From Osedax frankpressi (taxonomy: Eukaryota > Annelida > Polychaeta > Sabellida > Siboglinidae): a DNA stretch of 64,000 nt. Of the stretch, positions 38,067 to 52,323 are shown one piece after another. The notes below the pieces were generated by a model that was given only the letters and a program-made list of their open reading frames with translations, had not been told where the DNA came from and searched no databases. Numbering within the stretch: position 1 is the stretch's first letter; each line of letters starts with the position of its first letter. The stretch spans positions 11,678,343 through 11,742,342 of the forward strand of contig OZ038315.1 in the NCBI GenBank assembly GCA_964035775.1, in the 5' to 3' direction. The position numbers and the translations under genes were made by a program.

Positions 38067-39110
38067 AAGCAACCTCTGTTTGGAGTGAGATTGATTCCCC
38101 ATGCAAGTTCAGGGATCAACATTTATATTCTACAGTAGAACGTAGGGAAGTTACCAGATAGAGTAAATAGTCTAGAATAGATAGTCTAAAGTAAATATTC
38201 TAGAGTAGATAGTTTAGTATGAAGTATTTAAGTAACACAAACATGAGTCCTAATCCCTGTCGTTTAATCCCTCATTTGTAACGTAGTGTTATTGTATCCG
38301 ATTTAATATTAGTTGTTTATTATATAATTATATATTAGCTGTTTGAGTTGTAATTCATTATTGCCAGTGAATATTGTAAACTATAACCTTAAACTTTACT
38401 AACTTAACCCCCAAATACCTCTTAAAATAATCTTATTAATAATGGTAATAACTAATGATATTAACTAGTGATAATAATCATTATATTAATTAATGATATT
38501 GTATTGTATACATTATTTTAAATAATGATCTTAAAGAATGATCGTATTAATAATCTTAACTAATTATTTTAATGTTATTAACTAATGCCCATAATTAATA
38601 ATCTAAACTAATTATATTTAATAGTGATTATTAAATTATTATATATACTAATGATCTTAATTAATGATCTATACTATAGATCTTAATTAATGATCTATAC
38701 TATAGATCTAACTATTGATCTCTACGAACGAATGTCTAAGTATGTCATCACATTATTTTAACAAGTAAGATCAGATGATTTTAACAAATAATCTTAACTA
38801 TCTATCTAAGTAAATGATATTCAATAATAATCGAATTCGTATTAAATAACTATTCTAATTATTGATATTGACGACTTATTATTACTATTATTACTATTAT
38901 AACATATCATCGCCTGTATTATGTATATGCCCGTGTTTATTCATTCCTTTTATTCTGCTAGAGTAGCGCCCCCTATGGAGACGGCTGTACACGAGTCACG
39001 TGATTCTTCAAAAGTGTTGTTGTTATTTTGTCTACCTCCTTGATTTACCAGCAGCGTTCCCCTAATCTTGCTGGCCGAGGGTATTTTAATTGGTACCCCC
39101 AGCTGGGCTT
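37669..39110 (+). other. Spacer with microsatellites and loose AT repeats
   Basis: (TA)n tracts lie at about 37835-37878 and 38022-38063. A short degenerate repeat (AGAGTAGATAGTCTAGA type) lies at about 38155-38222. Loose repeats of AATGATCTTAACTA type fill about 38430-38720. No exon is supported. Confidence 0.75.
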
Positions 39111-39228
39111 ATGACTTAGGAATGTTTATTTGGCCTCCGCAAACAAGTTCTCGGGACCAGCCATAGGTACGCTGACCACTCGGGTCATTCTTAGTTTCGC
39201 CTGTACGCGCTATAAGTCGAGTAGTACG

Positions 39229-42200
39229 ATGGTTACGTGTGCCACGCTAATGGAATACGATATTATATCCATGCAAGGTTGGATTCTGAAACACGTTCTA
39301 ATAATTTCCGTTTCTTAATTCAAAATATCATCTGCAGTGCTATTGTCTATGTAACTTTACCTATAATATATATTATCTATATTATACATCTTAGTATTTT
39401 AGTTAATTAACCAATGTATTGTCCTGTATTCATAATTTACTTTGAAATTCCGTGTAAAAATGCATTCGATTAGTGATTTAATTAGCCATCGGGCTAATGT
39501 CTGCTAATGTCTGCTATGTGTTAATGCTATATCCGTTGCTTGCTTACATTCGCTATTGCAATACACCCACGGGACACTGCAAGGCTTGCCATGCATACGT
39601 TTAGGCTATGCTAGGCTATGATTTATGGTAAATGTGGTTCTAACGCGTAAACATCTGTACTTACCCGAGAGTAATAACTGAAACCACTCCCTTTGCGATA
39701 TGTATACCTCCTTACTACTGCAAACCAACTTCCGGGGGAAACTAGAACGTACTTCAATACTCCAATTGGGAGAAATTCATATGTCACTATATTATATTAT
39801 ATGCGTGTAAAATGTACATGTGAATTATAGGCATTCTGCATATGCATTTTTCTATGCAGTGTTCACGTAATTTCTATGCAGTTTTCTAGTTGCTTACTTA
39901 TTACCTATATTCTATTACATAATTTCAAACATTTTCTGGTTATTTCGTATNNNNNNNNNNNNNNNNNNNNNNNNNNNNNNNNNNNNNNNNNNNNNNNNNN
40001 NNNNNNNNNNNNNNNNNNNNNNNNNNNNNNNNNNNNNNNNNNNNNNNNNNNNNNNNNNNNNNNNNNNNNNNNNNNNNNNNNNNNNNNNNNNNNNNNNNNN
40101 NNNNNNNNNNNNNNNNNNNNNNNNNNNNNNNNNNNNNNNNNNNNNNNNNNAAACAACAAACTCAAACACAACCACAACATACCCATGATACACTCATTAC
40201 ACACTCATACACTGACTACACACTCATTACACACTCACTACACACTCACTACACACTCACTACACACTCACTACACACTCACTACACACTCACTACACAC
40301 TCACTACACACTCACTACACACTCACTACACACTCACTACACACTCACTACACACTCACTACACACTCACTACACACTCACTACACACACACTACACACT
40401 CACTACACACTCACTACACACTCACTACACACTCACTACACACTCACTACACACTCACTACACACTCACTACACACTCACTACACACTCACTACACACTC
40501 ACTACACACTCACTACACACTCACTACACACTCACTACACGCTCACTACACGCTCACTACACGCTCACTACACGCTCACTACACGCTCACTACACGCTCA
40601 CTACACGCTCACTACACGCTCACTACACGCTCACTACACGCTCACTACACGCTCACTACACGCTCACTACACGCTCACTACACGCTCACTACACGCTCAC
40701 TACACGCTCACTATACACTCACTATACACTCACTATACACTCACTATACACTCACTATACACTCACTACGCACTCACTACGCACTCACTACGCACTCACT
40801 ACGCACTCACTACGCACTCACTATACACTCACTATACGCTAACTACACGCTAACTACACGCTAACTACACGCTCACTACACGCTCACTACACGCTCACTA
40901 CACGCTCACTACACGCTCACTACACGCTCACTACACGCTCACTACACGCTCACTACACGCTCACTACACGCTCACTACACGCTCACTACACGCTCACTAT
41001 ACACTCACTATACACTCACTATACACTCACTACGCACTCACTACGCACTCACTACGCACTCACTACGCACTCACTACGCACTCACTACGCACTCACTATA
41101 CACTCACTATACGCTAACTACACGCTAACTACACGCTAACTACACGCTCACTACACGCTCACTACACGCTCACTACACGCTCACTACACGCTCACTACAC
41201 GCTCACTACACGCTCACTACACGCTCACTACACGCTCACTACACGCTCACTACACGCTCACTACACGCTCACTACACACTCACTACACACTCACTACACA
41301 CTCACTACACACTCACTACACACTCACTACACACTCACTACACACTCACTACACACTCACTACACACTCACTACACACTCACTACACACTACTACACGCT
41401 CACTACACACTACCACACAATCACTACACACTCACTACACACTCACTACACACTTTTTTTTTAAGAAAATTAAAATTAACTTAAAAACAATATTCTATCA
41501 AAATAAAATTGATTCAGAAAAAAATAATATGAAACAACTCAATAAAACATTTGACGGTCTCTTAAACATTAAGGAAAAAATTGAATGCCCTGCAAATAAT
41601 GAATCTTTTGCAAACTTTTTTATTGATAAAATAAATCAAATTTATAATGAAATATCTCACTCAACTCAGAACAATTTAAGAGATAGATACATGGACAAAC
41701 TAAATAAACCAACTTGCATCTCCGAAGCCATACCAATTATAACCTCAACATATATTGAACGACTTATAAGACAAACTCATTTTAAATCTAACATTTATAT
41801 AGACATCATTACACCCCAATTACTAAAATTAAACATCCACTTTATTTCACTCATTTACTCAAATCTTATTAACAAATGTATTACTCATAATAACTTCCCA
41901 CTTTCTCTGAAACACTCCATCATAACTCCAATCATAAAAAAAACTTCCCTAGACTACTCCATTCCTAACAACTACAGACCTATATCTAACTTATCTTTAC
42001 TATCAAAAATTTTCGAAAGGATTATTGCCACCCATATCATTAAACATATCACCACCAATAGTATAGATAATTAAATGCAGAGTGCCTATAAACCTTACCA
42101 TAACACTGAAACACTATTACTTAATCTTACCAATTACATTTCTAATAACATAAAAAATAATCGTTTTGTAATTCTCATATTACTTGATTTAACTTGCCGC

Positions 42201-45200
42201 CTTTGACACGGCCTTTGACACGATAAACTACCAAATACTATTCGCTAAACTACAATCAATTGGAATCCATAATACAATAATACAACTAATAAAATCATAT
42301 TTAACCGGGAGAACCTTCAATATTAGATCTGATAAACTAAGTAAAACTTTTAACTGCTCTCAAATCGGAGTACCTCAAGGTATTGTCTTGGGTCCACTAT
42401 TATTTAATATATATATATCCGATATCGACTCAATTATGAACTGCTATAATGCTAAATACCACATGTACGCTGACGACACACAAATTTACACTTCCACAAC
42501 CTTTAATGAATTACCGAATACACTAAAAGAAATCAACAGCATAAAGGCGAAATTAGAAAATTACTTTAATTATAATTACTTGAAATTTAATTTAAAGAAA
42601 ACTGAATGCATCATTTTCGATAGTAAAAGTCATACGCCACCACCCATCACACATATTAAAATTGCAAATAAAGACATACCCATTAAGACTACTATAACTA
42701 CTTTAGGTGTAATATTTGAATCTGACTTAACCTTCGATAAGAAAATATTTCAAATAGAACAAATTAAATACCTTCTCAATACTACATCTCTCAAAATACT
42801 CACATCTGCCTACATTCTATCTAAACTTGACTACTGCAACTCACTTTTAATTAATATACCTAAAATATTTATTTTCAAACTCCCTAAACGAACACTTTCA
42901 CATTATACAGAAAAAAACTTAAATTTCTAACCTTTAAACACAGATCCACGTACAAAACTCTAACAATAATACAGCACTGAAAACTGATATCCCTAAATAT
43001 ATGAGTAACTCAATTAAATTAAAACTGAAAAATAATCTAAGATCATCCAATAAAAAACTGCTTAAACAAGACATAACTAACAATTTTCCACAACTTTGGA
43101 ATAAACTACAAATAACTGTTACCAATGAAAATAATACAAATACTTTTAAAAGCAAACTTCACAAATACTTACTTGACCTAGACTGATATAACCTGACACA
43201 CCCTTATAATATTCCTATGCTACTGAATTATCAAAATGACTTATACTATACTTTTATCTAATACTATATATATTACTCAACTACAAATACGCCACTACTT
43301 ATTTTTACTACCTATATTACGTTACCACTTTTACCACTTACTTCTTACCAACCTTACTACTACTCTTTACCTCCCTTACACATACATTTATATCTGACAT
43401 ATTTTCTTTACACACTATCCCCTATATATTTCTCCCATATACACAATGTGCATTGCATACCTCCCTCACATGCATTTCCCTCTCACACAACTTCCTTACA
43501 CATATTACCACAATTATTACCTCGATTATTTATTTATTTTGAAAAACGTATTATTTACTATATTAATTTTGTTATATTTCGTTAATAATACTTACACTCA
43601 CCTTCGAACAATGTAAAAATTGGATTTTCGTGAATAAACATATACACACACACACACACTCACTACACGCTCACTACATACTCACTACACACTCACTTCA
43701 CACTCACTACACACTCACTATACACTAACTACGCACTCACTATACACTCACTACGCACTCACTACAAACTGACTACAGACTCACTGCACTCACTACACAC
43801 TCACTACACACTAACTACACACTCACTACACACTCACTACACACTCACTACGCACTCACTACATACTCACTACATACTCACTACATACTCACTACATACT
43901 CACTACACACTAACTACACACTCACTACATACTCACTACATACTCACTACATACTCACTACACACTCACTACACACTCACTACACACTCACTACACACTC
44001 ACTATACACTCACTACACACTCACTACATACTCACTACATACTCACTACACACTAACTACACACTCACTACATACTCACTACATACTCACTACATACTCA
44101 CTACACACTCACTTCACACTCACTACACACTCACTATACACTAACTACACACTCACTATACACTCACTACGCACTCACTACAAACTGACTACAGACTCAC
44201 TGCACTCATTACACACTCACTACACACTAACTACACACTACCACACACTCACTATACACTAACTACGCACTCACTATACACTCACTGCGCACTCACTACA
44301 AACTGACTACAGACTCACTGCACTCATTACACACTCACTACACACTAACTACACACTACCACACACTCACTACACACTCACTACACACTCACTACACACT
44401 CACTACGCACTCACTACACACTCACTACACACTCACTACACACTCACTACACACTCACTACACACTCACTACACAATCACTACACACTCACTACACACTC
44501 ACTACACACTCACTACACACTCACTACACACTCACTACACACTCACTACATACTCACTACACACTCACTACACACTCACTACACACTCACTACACAATCA
44601 CTACACACTCACTACACACTCACTACACTCTCACTACACACTCACTATATACTTACTACACACTCACTACACACTAACTACACACTCACTACACACTCAC
44701 TACACACTCACTACACACTCACTACACACTCACTACACACTCACTACACAATCACTACACACTCACTACACACTCACTACACTCTCACTACACACTCACT
44801 ATATACTTACTACACACTCACTACACACTAACTACACACTCACTACACACTCACTACACACTCACTACATACTAACTACACACTCACTACACACTCACTA
44901 TATACTTACTACACACTCACTACACACTAACTACACACTCAATACACACTCACTACACACTCACTTCACACTCACTACGCACTCAGTACAAACTGGCTAC
45001 AGACTCAATGCAGACTCACTACACACTCACTATACACTAACTACGCACTCACTATACACTCACTACGCACTCACTACAAACTGACTACAGACTCACTGCA
45101 CTCACTACACACTCACTACACACTAACTACACACTCACTACACACTCACTACACATTCACTTCACACTCACTACGCACTCAGTACAAACTGGCTACATAC

Positions 45201-48200
45201 TCAATGCAGACTCACTACACACTCACTATACACTAACTACACACTCACTACACATTCACTACACACTCACTACACACTCACTACACACTCACTACACACT
45301 CACTACACACTCACTACACACTCACTACACAATCACTACACACTCGCTACACACTCACTACACTCTCACTACACACTCACTATATACTTATTACACACCC
45401 ACTACACACTAACTACACACTCACTACACACTCACTACACTCTCACTACACACTCACTACACACTAACTACACACTAACTACCAACTCACTACACTCTCA
45501 CTACACACTCACTACACACTAACTACACACTAACTACACACTCAATACACACTCACTATACACTCACTTCACACTCACTATATACTTACTACACACTCAC
45601 TACACACTAACTACACACTCACTACACGCTCACTACACACTCACTACACACTCACTACACACTCACTACACACTCACTACACACTCACTACACACTCACT
45701 ACACACTCACTACACATTCACTAAATACTCTACTTATAAACTATTTCAGATAGTTTGATGACTGACAGCCAATGTACTCTGACAATAATGGATCTCGCCG
45801 ACGTCTTGAAGCTTGGTTTCGGAGTCGTCACAGGTTGGTGATGAAACATTGATTAATTGTAATTAAGGTTACGATGTTAACTTGTACAATGTTAACTTTG
45901 TATAATGTAATTGGCACATCAAATAATCATAAATACTTATTACTTATCGATTATTAATACCAAAAATACATTTTAAGTGAGTCCATTAATTTCTAGTTAT
46001 GTGTAGTTAATGTAGTTAATGTAGTTTTATATGATATTCCTTTGGATTATTTTCTCTTTATATTTATCTGAATTACAAATATCTATCAATAATCTAAAAT
46101 AACTTCAAAAATAGACTAATGTCATACATTATGATGATTTATTAGGTTCATTGGCATATTATTAAATAGTGAATTAGACTTTATTTGACATATTCTTTAT
46201 ATAATTCAATCTTGTATTATAACTATCATATTCTATATTTGCTCTTTACTTATATCTTTATTTTGTATAAATAATAATTAATAATTGTTTAACATTAAGC
46301 TTAATATGTTATTTAATATACCATTAGTATTTGATATATGATATTAGTCATAACATGTAATCAATATTATTTGTTTTTATATTTTAATGTATTGATTTCT
46401 ATCTTTTGTTTTTTATTTTCTATCTCAAATTACTAATAAATGAAATTATGGCTTGAATCATTATATGTGTACTTCTTATTAAAGTGTAATAGCTACTTAC
46501 TATAGTGTAATATCTACTTACTATAGTGTAATATCTACTTACTATAGTGTAATAGCTACTTACTATAGTGTAATATCTACTTACTATAGTGTAATATCTA
46601 CTTACTATAGTGTAATATCTACTTACTATAGTATAATATCTACTTACTATAGTGTAATAGCTATTTACTATAGTGTAATATCTACTTACTATAGTGTAAT
46701 AGCTATTTACTATAGTGTAATATCTACTTACTATAGTGTAATATCTACTTACTATAGTATAATATCTACTTACTATAGTGTAATATCTACTTACTATAGT
46801 GTAATAGCTATTTACTATAGTGTAATATCTACTTACTATAGTGTAATATCTACTTACTATAGTGTAATATCTACTTACTATAGTGTAATATCTACTTACT
46901 ATAGTATAATATCTACTTACTATAGTGTAATAGCTATTTACTATAGTGTAATATCTACTTACTATAGTGTAATAGCTATTTACTATAGTGTAATATCTAC
47001 TTACTATAGTGTAATAGCTATTTACTATAGTGTAATATCTACTTACTATAGTGTAATAGCTATTTACTATAGTGTAATATCTACTTACTATAGTGTAATA
47101 GCTATTTACTATAGTGTAATATCTACTTACTATAGTGTAATATCTACTTACTATAGTGTAATAGCTACTTACTAAAGTGTAATATCTACTTACTATAGTG
47201 TAATATCTACTTAATATAGTGTAATATCTACTTACTATAGTGTAATAGCTATTTACTATAGTGTAATATCTACTTACTATAGTGTAATATCTACTTACTA
47301 TAATGTAATAGCTACTTACTAAAGTGTAATATCTACTTACTATAGTGTAATATATACTTAATATAGTGTAATATCTACTTACTATAGTGTAATATCTACT
47401 TACTAAAGTGTAATATCTACTTACTATAGTGTAATATCTACTTACTATAGTGTAATAGCTACTTACTATAGTGTAATATCTACTTACTATAGTGTAATAG
47501 CTACTTACTATAATGTAATATCTACTTACTATAGTGTAATATCTACTTACTATAGTGTAATATCTACTTACTATAGTGTAATATCTACTTACTATAGTGT
47601 AATATCTACTTACTATTGTGTAATATCTACTTACTATAGTGTAATAGCTACTTACTATAGTGTAATATCTACTTACTATAGTGTAATATCTACTTACTAT
47701 AGTGTAATATCTACTTACTATAGTGTAATAGCTACTTACTATAGTGTAATATCTACTTACTATAGTGTAATATCTACTTACTATAGTGTAATAGCTACTT
47801 ACTATAGTGTAATAGCTACTTACTATAATGTAATATCTACTTACTATAGTGTAATATCTACTTACTATAGTGTAATATCTACTTACTATAGTGTAATAGC
47901 TACTTACTATAGTGTAATATCTACTTACTATAGTGTAATATCTACTTACTATAGTGTAATATCTACTTACTATAGTGTAATAGCTACTTACTATAGTGTA
48001 ATATCTACTTACTATAGTGTAATATCTACTTACTATAGTGTAATAACTACTTACTATAGTGTAATAGCTACTTACTATAGTGTAATATCTACTTACTATA
48101 GTATAATATCTACTTACTATAGTGTAATATATACTTACTATAGTGTAATATATACTTACTATAATGTAATATCTACTTACTATAGTGTAATAGCTATTTA

Positions 48201-51200
48201 CTATAGTGTAATATCTACTTACTATTGTGTAATATCTACTTACTATAGTGTAATATCTACTTACTATAATGTAATATCTACTTACTATAGTGTAATATCT
48301 ACTTACTATAGTGTAATATCTACTTACTATAGTGTAATATCTACTTACTATAGTGTAATATCTACTTACTATTGTGTAATATCTACTTACTATTGTGTAA
48401 TATCTAATTACTATAGTGTAATATCTACTTACTATAGTGTAATATCTACTTACTATTGTGTAATATCTACTTACTATAATGTAATATCTACTTACTATAG
48501 TGTAATATCTACTTACTATTGTGTAATATCTACTTACTATTGTGTAATATCTACTTACTATAATGTAATATCTACTTACTATAGTGTAATATCTACTTAC
48601 TATAGTGTAATATCTACTTACTATAGTATAATAGCTACTTACTATAATGTAATATCTACTTACTATAGTGTAATAGCTACTTACTATAGTGTAATATCTA
48701 CTTACTATAGTGTAATATCTACTTACTATAATGTAATATCTACTTACTATAGTGTAATATCTACTTACTAAAGTGTAATATCTACTTACTAAAGTGTAAT
48801 AGCTACTTACTATAGTGTAATATCTACTTACTAAAGTGTAATAGCTACTTACTAAAGTGTAATATCTACTTACTAAAGTGTAATATCTACTTACTAAAGT
48901 GTAATATCTACTTACTAAAGTGTAATATCTACTTATTATAGTGTAATATCTACTTACTATAGTGTAATATCTACATACTAAAGTGTAATAGCTACTTACT
49001 ATAGTGTAATATCTACTTACTATAGTGTAATATCTACTTACTATAATGTAATATCTACTTACTATAATGTAATAGCTACTTACTAAAGTGTAATATCTAC
49101 TTACTAAAGTGTAATATCTACTTATTATAGTGTAATATCTACTTACTATAGTGTAATATCTACTTACTAAAGTGTAATAGCTACTTACTATAGTGTAATA
49201 TCTACTTACTATAGTGTAATATCTACTTACTATAATGTAATATCTACTTACTATAGTGTAATATCTACTTACTAAAGTGTAATATCTACTTACTAAAGTG
49301 TAATAGCTACTTACTATAGTGTAATATCTACTTACTAAAGTGTAATAGCTACTTACTAAAGTGTAATATCTACTTACTAAAGTGTAATATCTACTTACTA
49401 TAGTGTAATATCTACTTACTAAAGTGTAATATCTACTTACTATAATGTAATATCTACTTACTATAGTGTAATATCTACTTACTATAGTGTAATATCTACT
49501 TACTAAAGTGTAATATCTACTTACTATTGTGTAATATCTACTTACTAAAGTGTAATATCTACTTACTATAATGTAATAGCTACTTACTATAGTGTAATAT
49601 CTACTTACTATTGTGTAATATCTACTTACTATAGTGTAATATCTACTTACTATAGTGTAATATCTACTTACTATAGTGTAATATCTACTTACTATAGTGT
49701 AATAGCTACTTACTATAGTGTAATATCTACTTACTATAGTGTAATATCTACTTACTATAGTGTAATAGCTACTTACTAAAGTGTAATATATACTTACTAT
49801 AGTATAATATCTACTTACTATAGTGTAATATCTTCTTACTATTGTGTAATATCTACTTACTTTAGTGTAATATCTACTTACTATAGTGTAATAGCTACTT
49901 ACTATAGTGTAATATCTACTTACTATAGTGTAATATCTACTTACTAAAGTGTAATATCTACTTACTATAATGTAATATCTACTTACTATAGTGTAATATC
50001 TACTTACTATAGTGTAATAGCTACTTACTATAGTGTAATATCTACTTACTATAGTGTAATATCTACTTACTAAAGTGTAATATCTACTTACTATAATGTA
50101 ATATCTACTTACTATAGTGTAATATCTACTTACTATAGTGTAATATCTACTTACTAAAGTGTAATATCTACTTACTATAATGTAATATCTACTTACTATA
50201 ATGTAATATCTACTTACTATAGTGTAATATCTACTTACTATAGTGTAATAGCTACTTACTATAGAGTAATATCTACTTACTATAGTGTAATATCTACTTA
50301 CTAAAGTGTAATATCTACTTACTATAATGTAATATCTACTTACTATAGTGTAATATCTACTTACTATAGTGTAATATATACTTACTATAGTATAATATCT
50401 ACTTACTATAGTGTAATAGCTACTTACTATAGTGTAATATCTACTTACTATAGTGTAATATCTACTTACTAAAGTGTAATATCTACTTACTATAATGTAA
50501 TATCTACTTACTATAGTGTAATATCTACTTACTATAGTGTAATAGCTACTTACTATAGTGTAATAGCTACTTACTATAGTGTAATATCTACTTACTATAG
50601 TGTAATATCTACTTACTAAAGTGTAATATCTACTTACTATTGTGTAATATCTACTTACTAAAGTGTAATATCTACTTACTATAATGTAATAGCTACTTAC
50701 TATAGTGTAATATCTACTTACTATTGTGTAATATCTACTTACTATAGTGTAATATCTACTTACTATAGTGTAATATCTACTTACTATAGTGTAATATCTA
50801 CTTACTATAGTGTAATAGCTACTTACTATAGTGTAATATCTACTTACTATAGTGTAATATCTACTTACTATAGTGTAATAGCTACTTACTAAAGTGTAAT
50901 ATATACTTACTATAGTATAATATCTACTTACTATAGTGTAATATCTTCTTACTATTGTGTAATATCTACTTACTTTAGTGTAATATCTACTTACTATAGT
51001 GTAATAGCTACTTACTATAGTGTAATATCTACTTACTATAGTGTAATATCTACTTACTAAAGTGTAATATCTACTTACTATAATGTAATATCTACTTACT
51101 ATAGTGTAATATCTACTTACTATAGTGTAATAGCTACTTACTATAGTGTAATATCTACTTACTATAGTGTAATATCTACTTACTATAGTGTAATATCTAC

Positions 51201-52272
51201 TTACTATTGTGTAATATCTACTTACTATAGTGTAATAGCTACTTACTATAGTGTAATATCTACTTACTATAGTGTAATATCTACTTACTATAGTGTAATA
51301 TCTACTTACTATAGTGTAATATCTACTTACTATAGTGTAATAGCTACTTACTATAGTGTAATATCTACTTACTATAGTGTAATATCTACTTACTATAGTG
51401 TAATATCTACTTACTATAGTGTAATATCTACTTACTATAATGTAATAACTATTTATTTTTGGTATGTAATATTAAACTTTGTTAGAACAGAAATAATATA
51501 CTTTGATTTACAATGACCTCGGATAATCAATAAACCTTAGATACTCTCTAAGATTTGTAATCGTAGCGTGAACATATGTCAATAAAATCACTAACGTATT
51601 ATATAACTTTGATTGACAGGTGGAAAGACAAGACAAGGACATCCGCTGATTACATTTCCCGACATCAGACATACTTTATGCCGTCAGTCTACCGTAGATA
51701 AATCGACTTACAGCTCTCTGGTTTCCTACTTGACTTCTCTGCCTCCGTTAGCCAGTTTATGATTGAAATTTTCTAATCCGGTCTTCGAGATTCTATGCAT
51801 TGATTATTGGATAACTTGATAATATTTTTAATTTGACTGTCCAATGATATTTTTAATTCGACTGTCTGATAATATTTAAAATTCGACTGTCTGATAATAT
51901 TTAAAATTCGACTGTCTGATAATATTTTTAATTTGAATATCTGATAATATTTTTAATTCTACGACCTGGTATGAATTTAATTTAGATTCTACTTAATTAA
52001 TGTTTCAGGATTTTAGTGTATTATGAAACCCTATCTAAGATGGTCTTTTATTGATGACTATATAAGAATATAGATTTCAACTATATTAATTCGCATTACG
52101 ATATTAATTAATAATAATATGTTTCGAGTCTAAATATGTCAATCGATTTTAACAATATCAAATAACCTATTAATATTTTAAGTTTAAATTTTATCTTATC
52201 TCAATTTTTAATTTTTTTTAATATAACTATTTATTTATAACTTTATTTAATATTGTTGATAATAATAAAGAT

Positions 52273-52323
<51 letters not shown>

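Noticed and set aside
39876-40853. 325-codon frame spanning the N gap
   Set aside because: Made of unknown bases plus the 11-bp satellite.
40200-45735. CRISPR-like regular repeats
   Set aside because: Short head-to-tail units with no unique spacers, in a eukaryotic intron.
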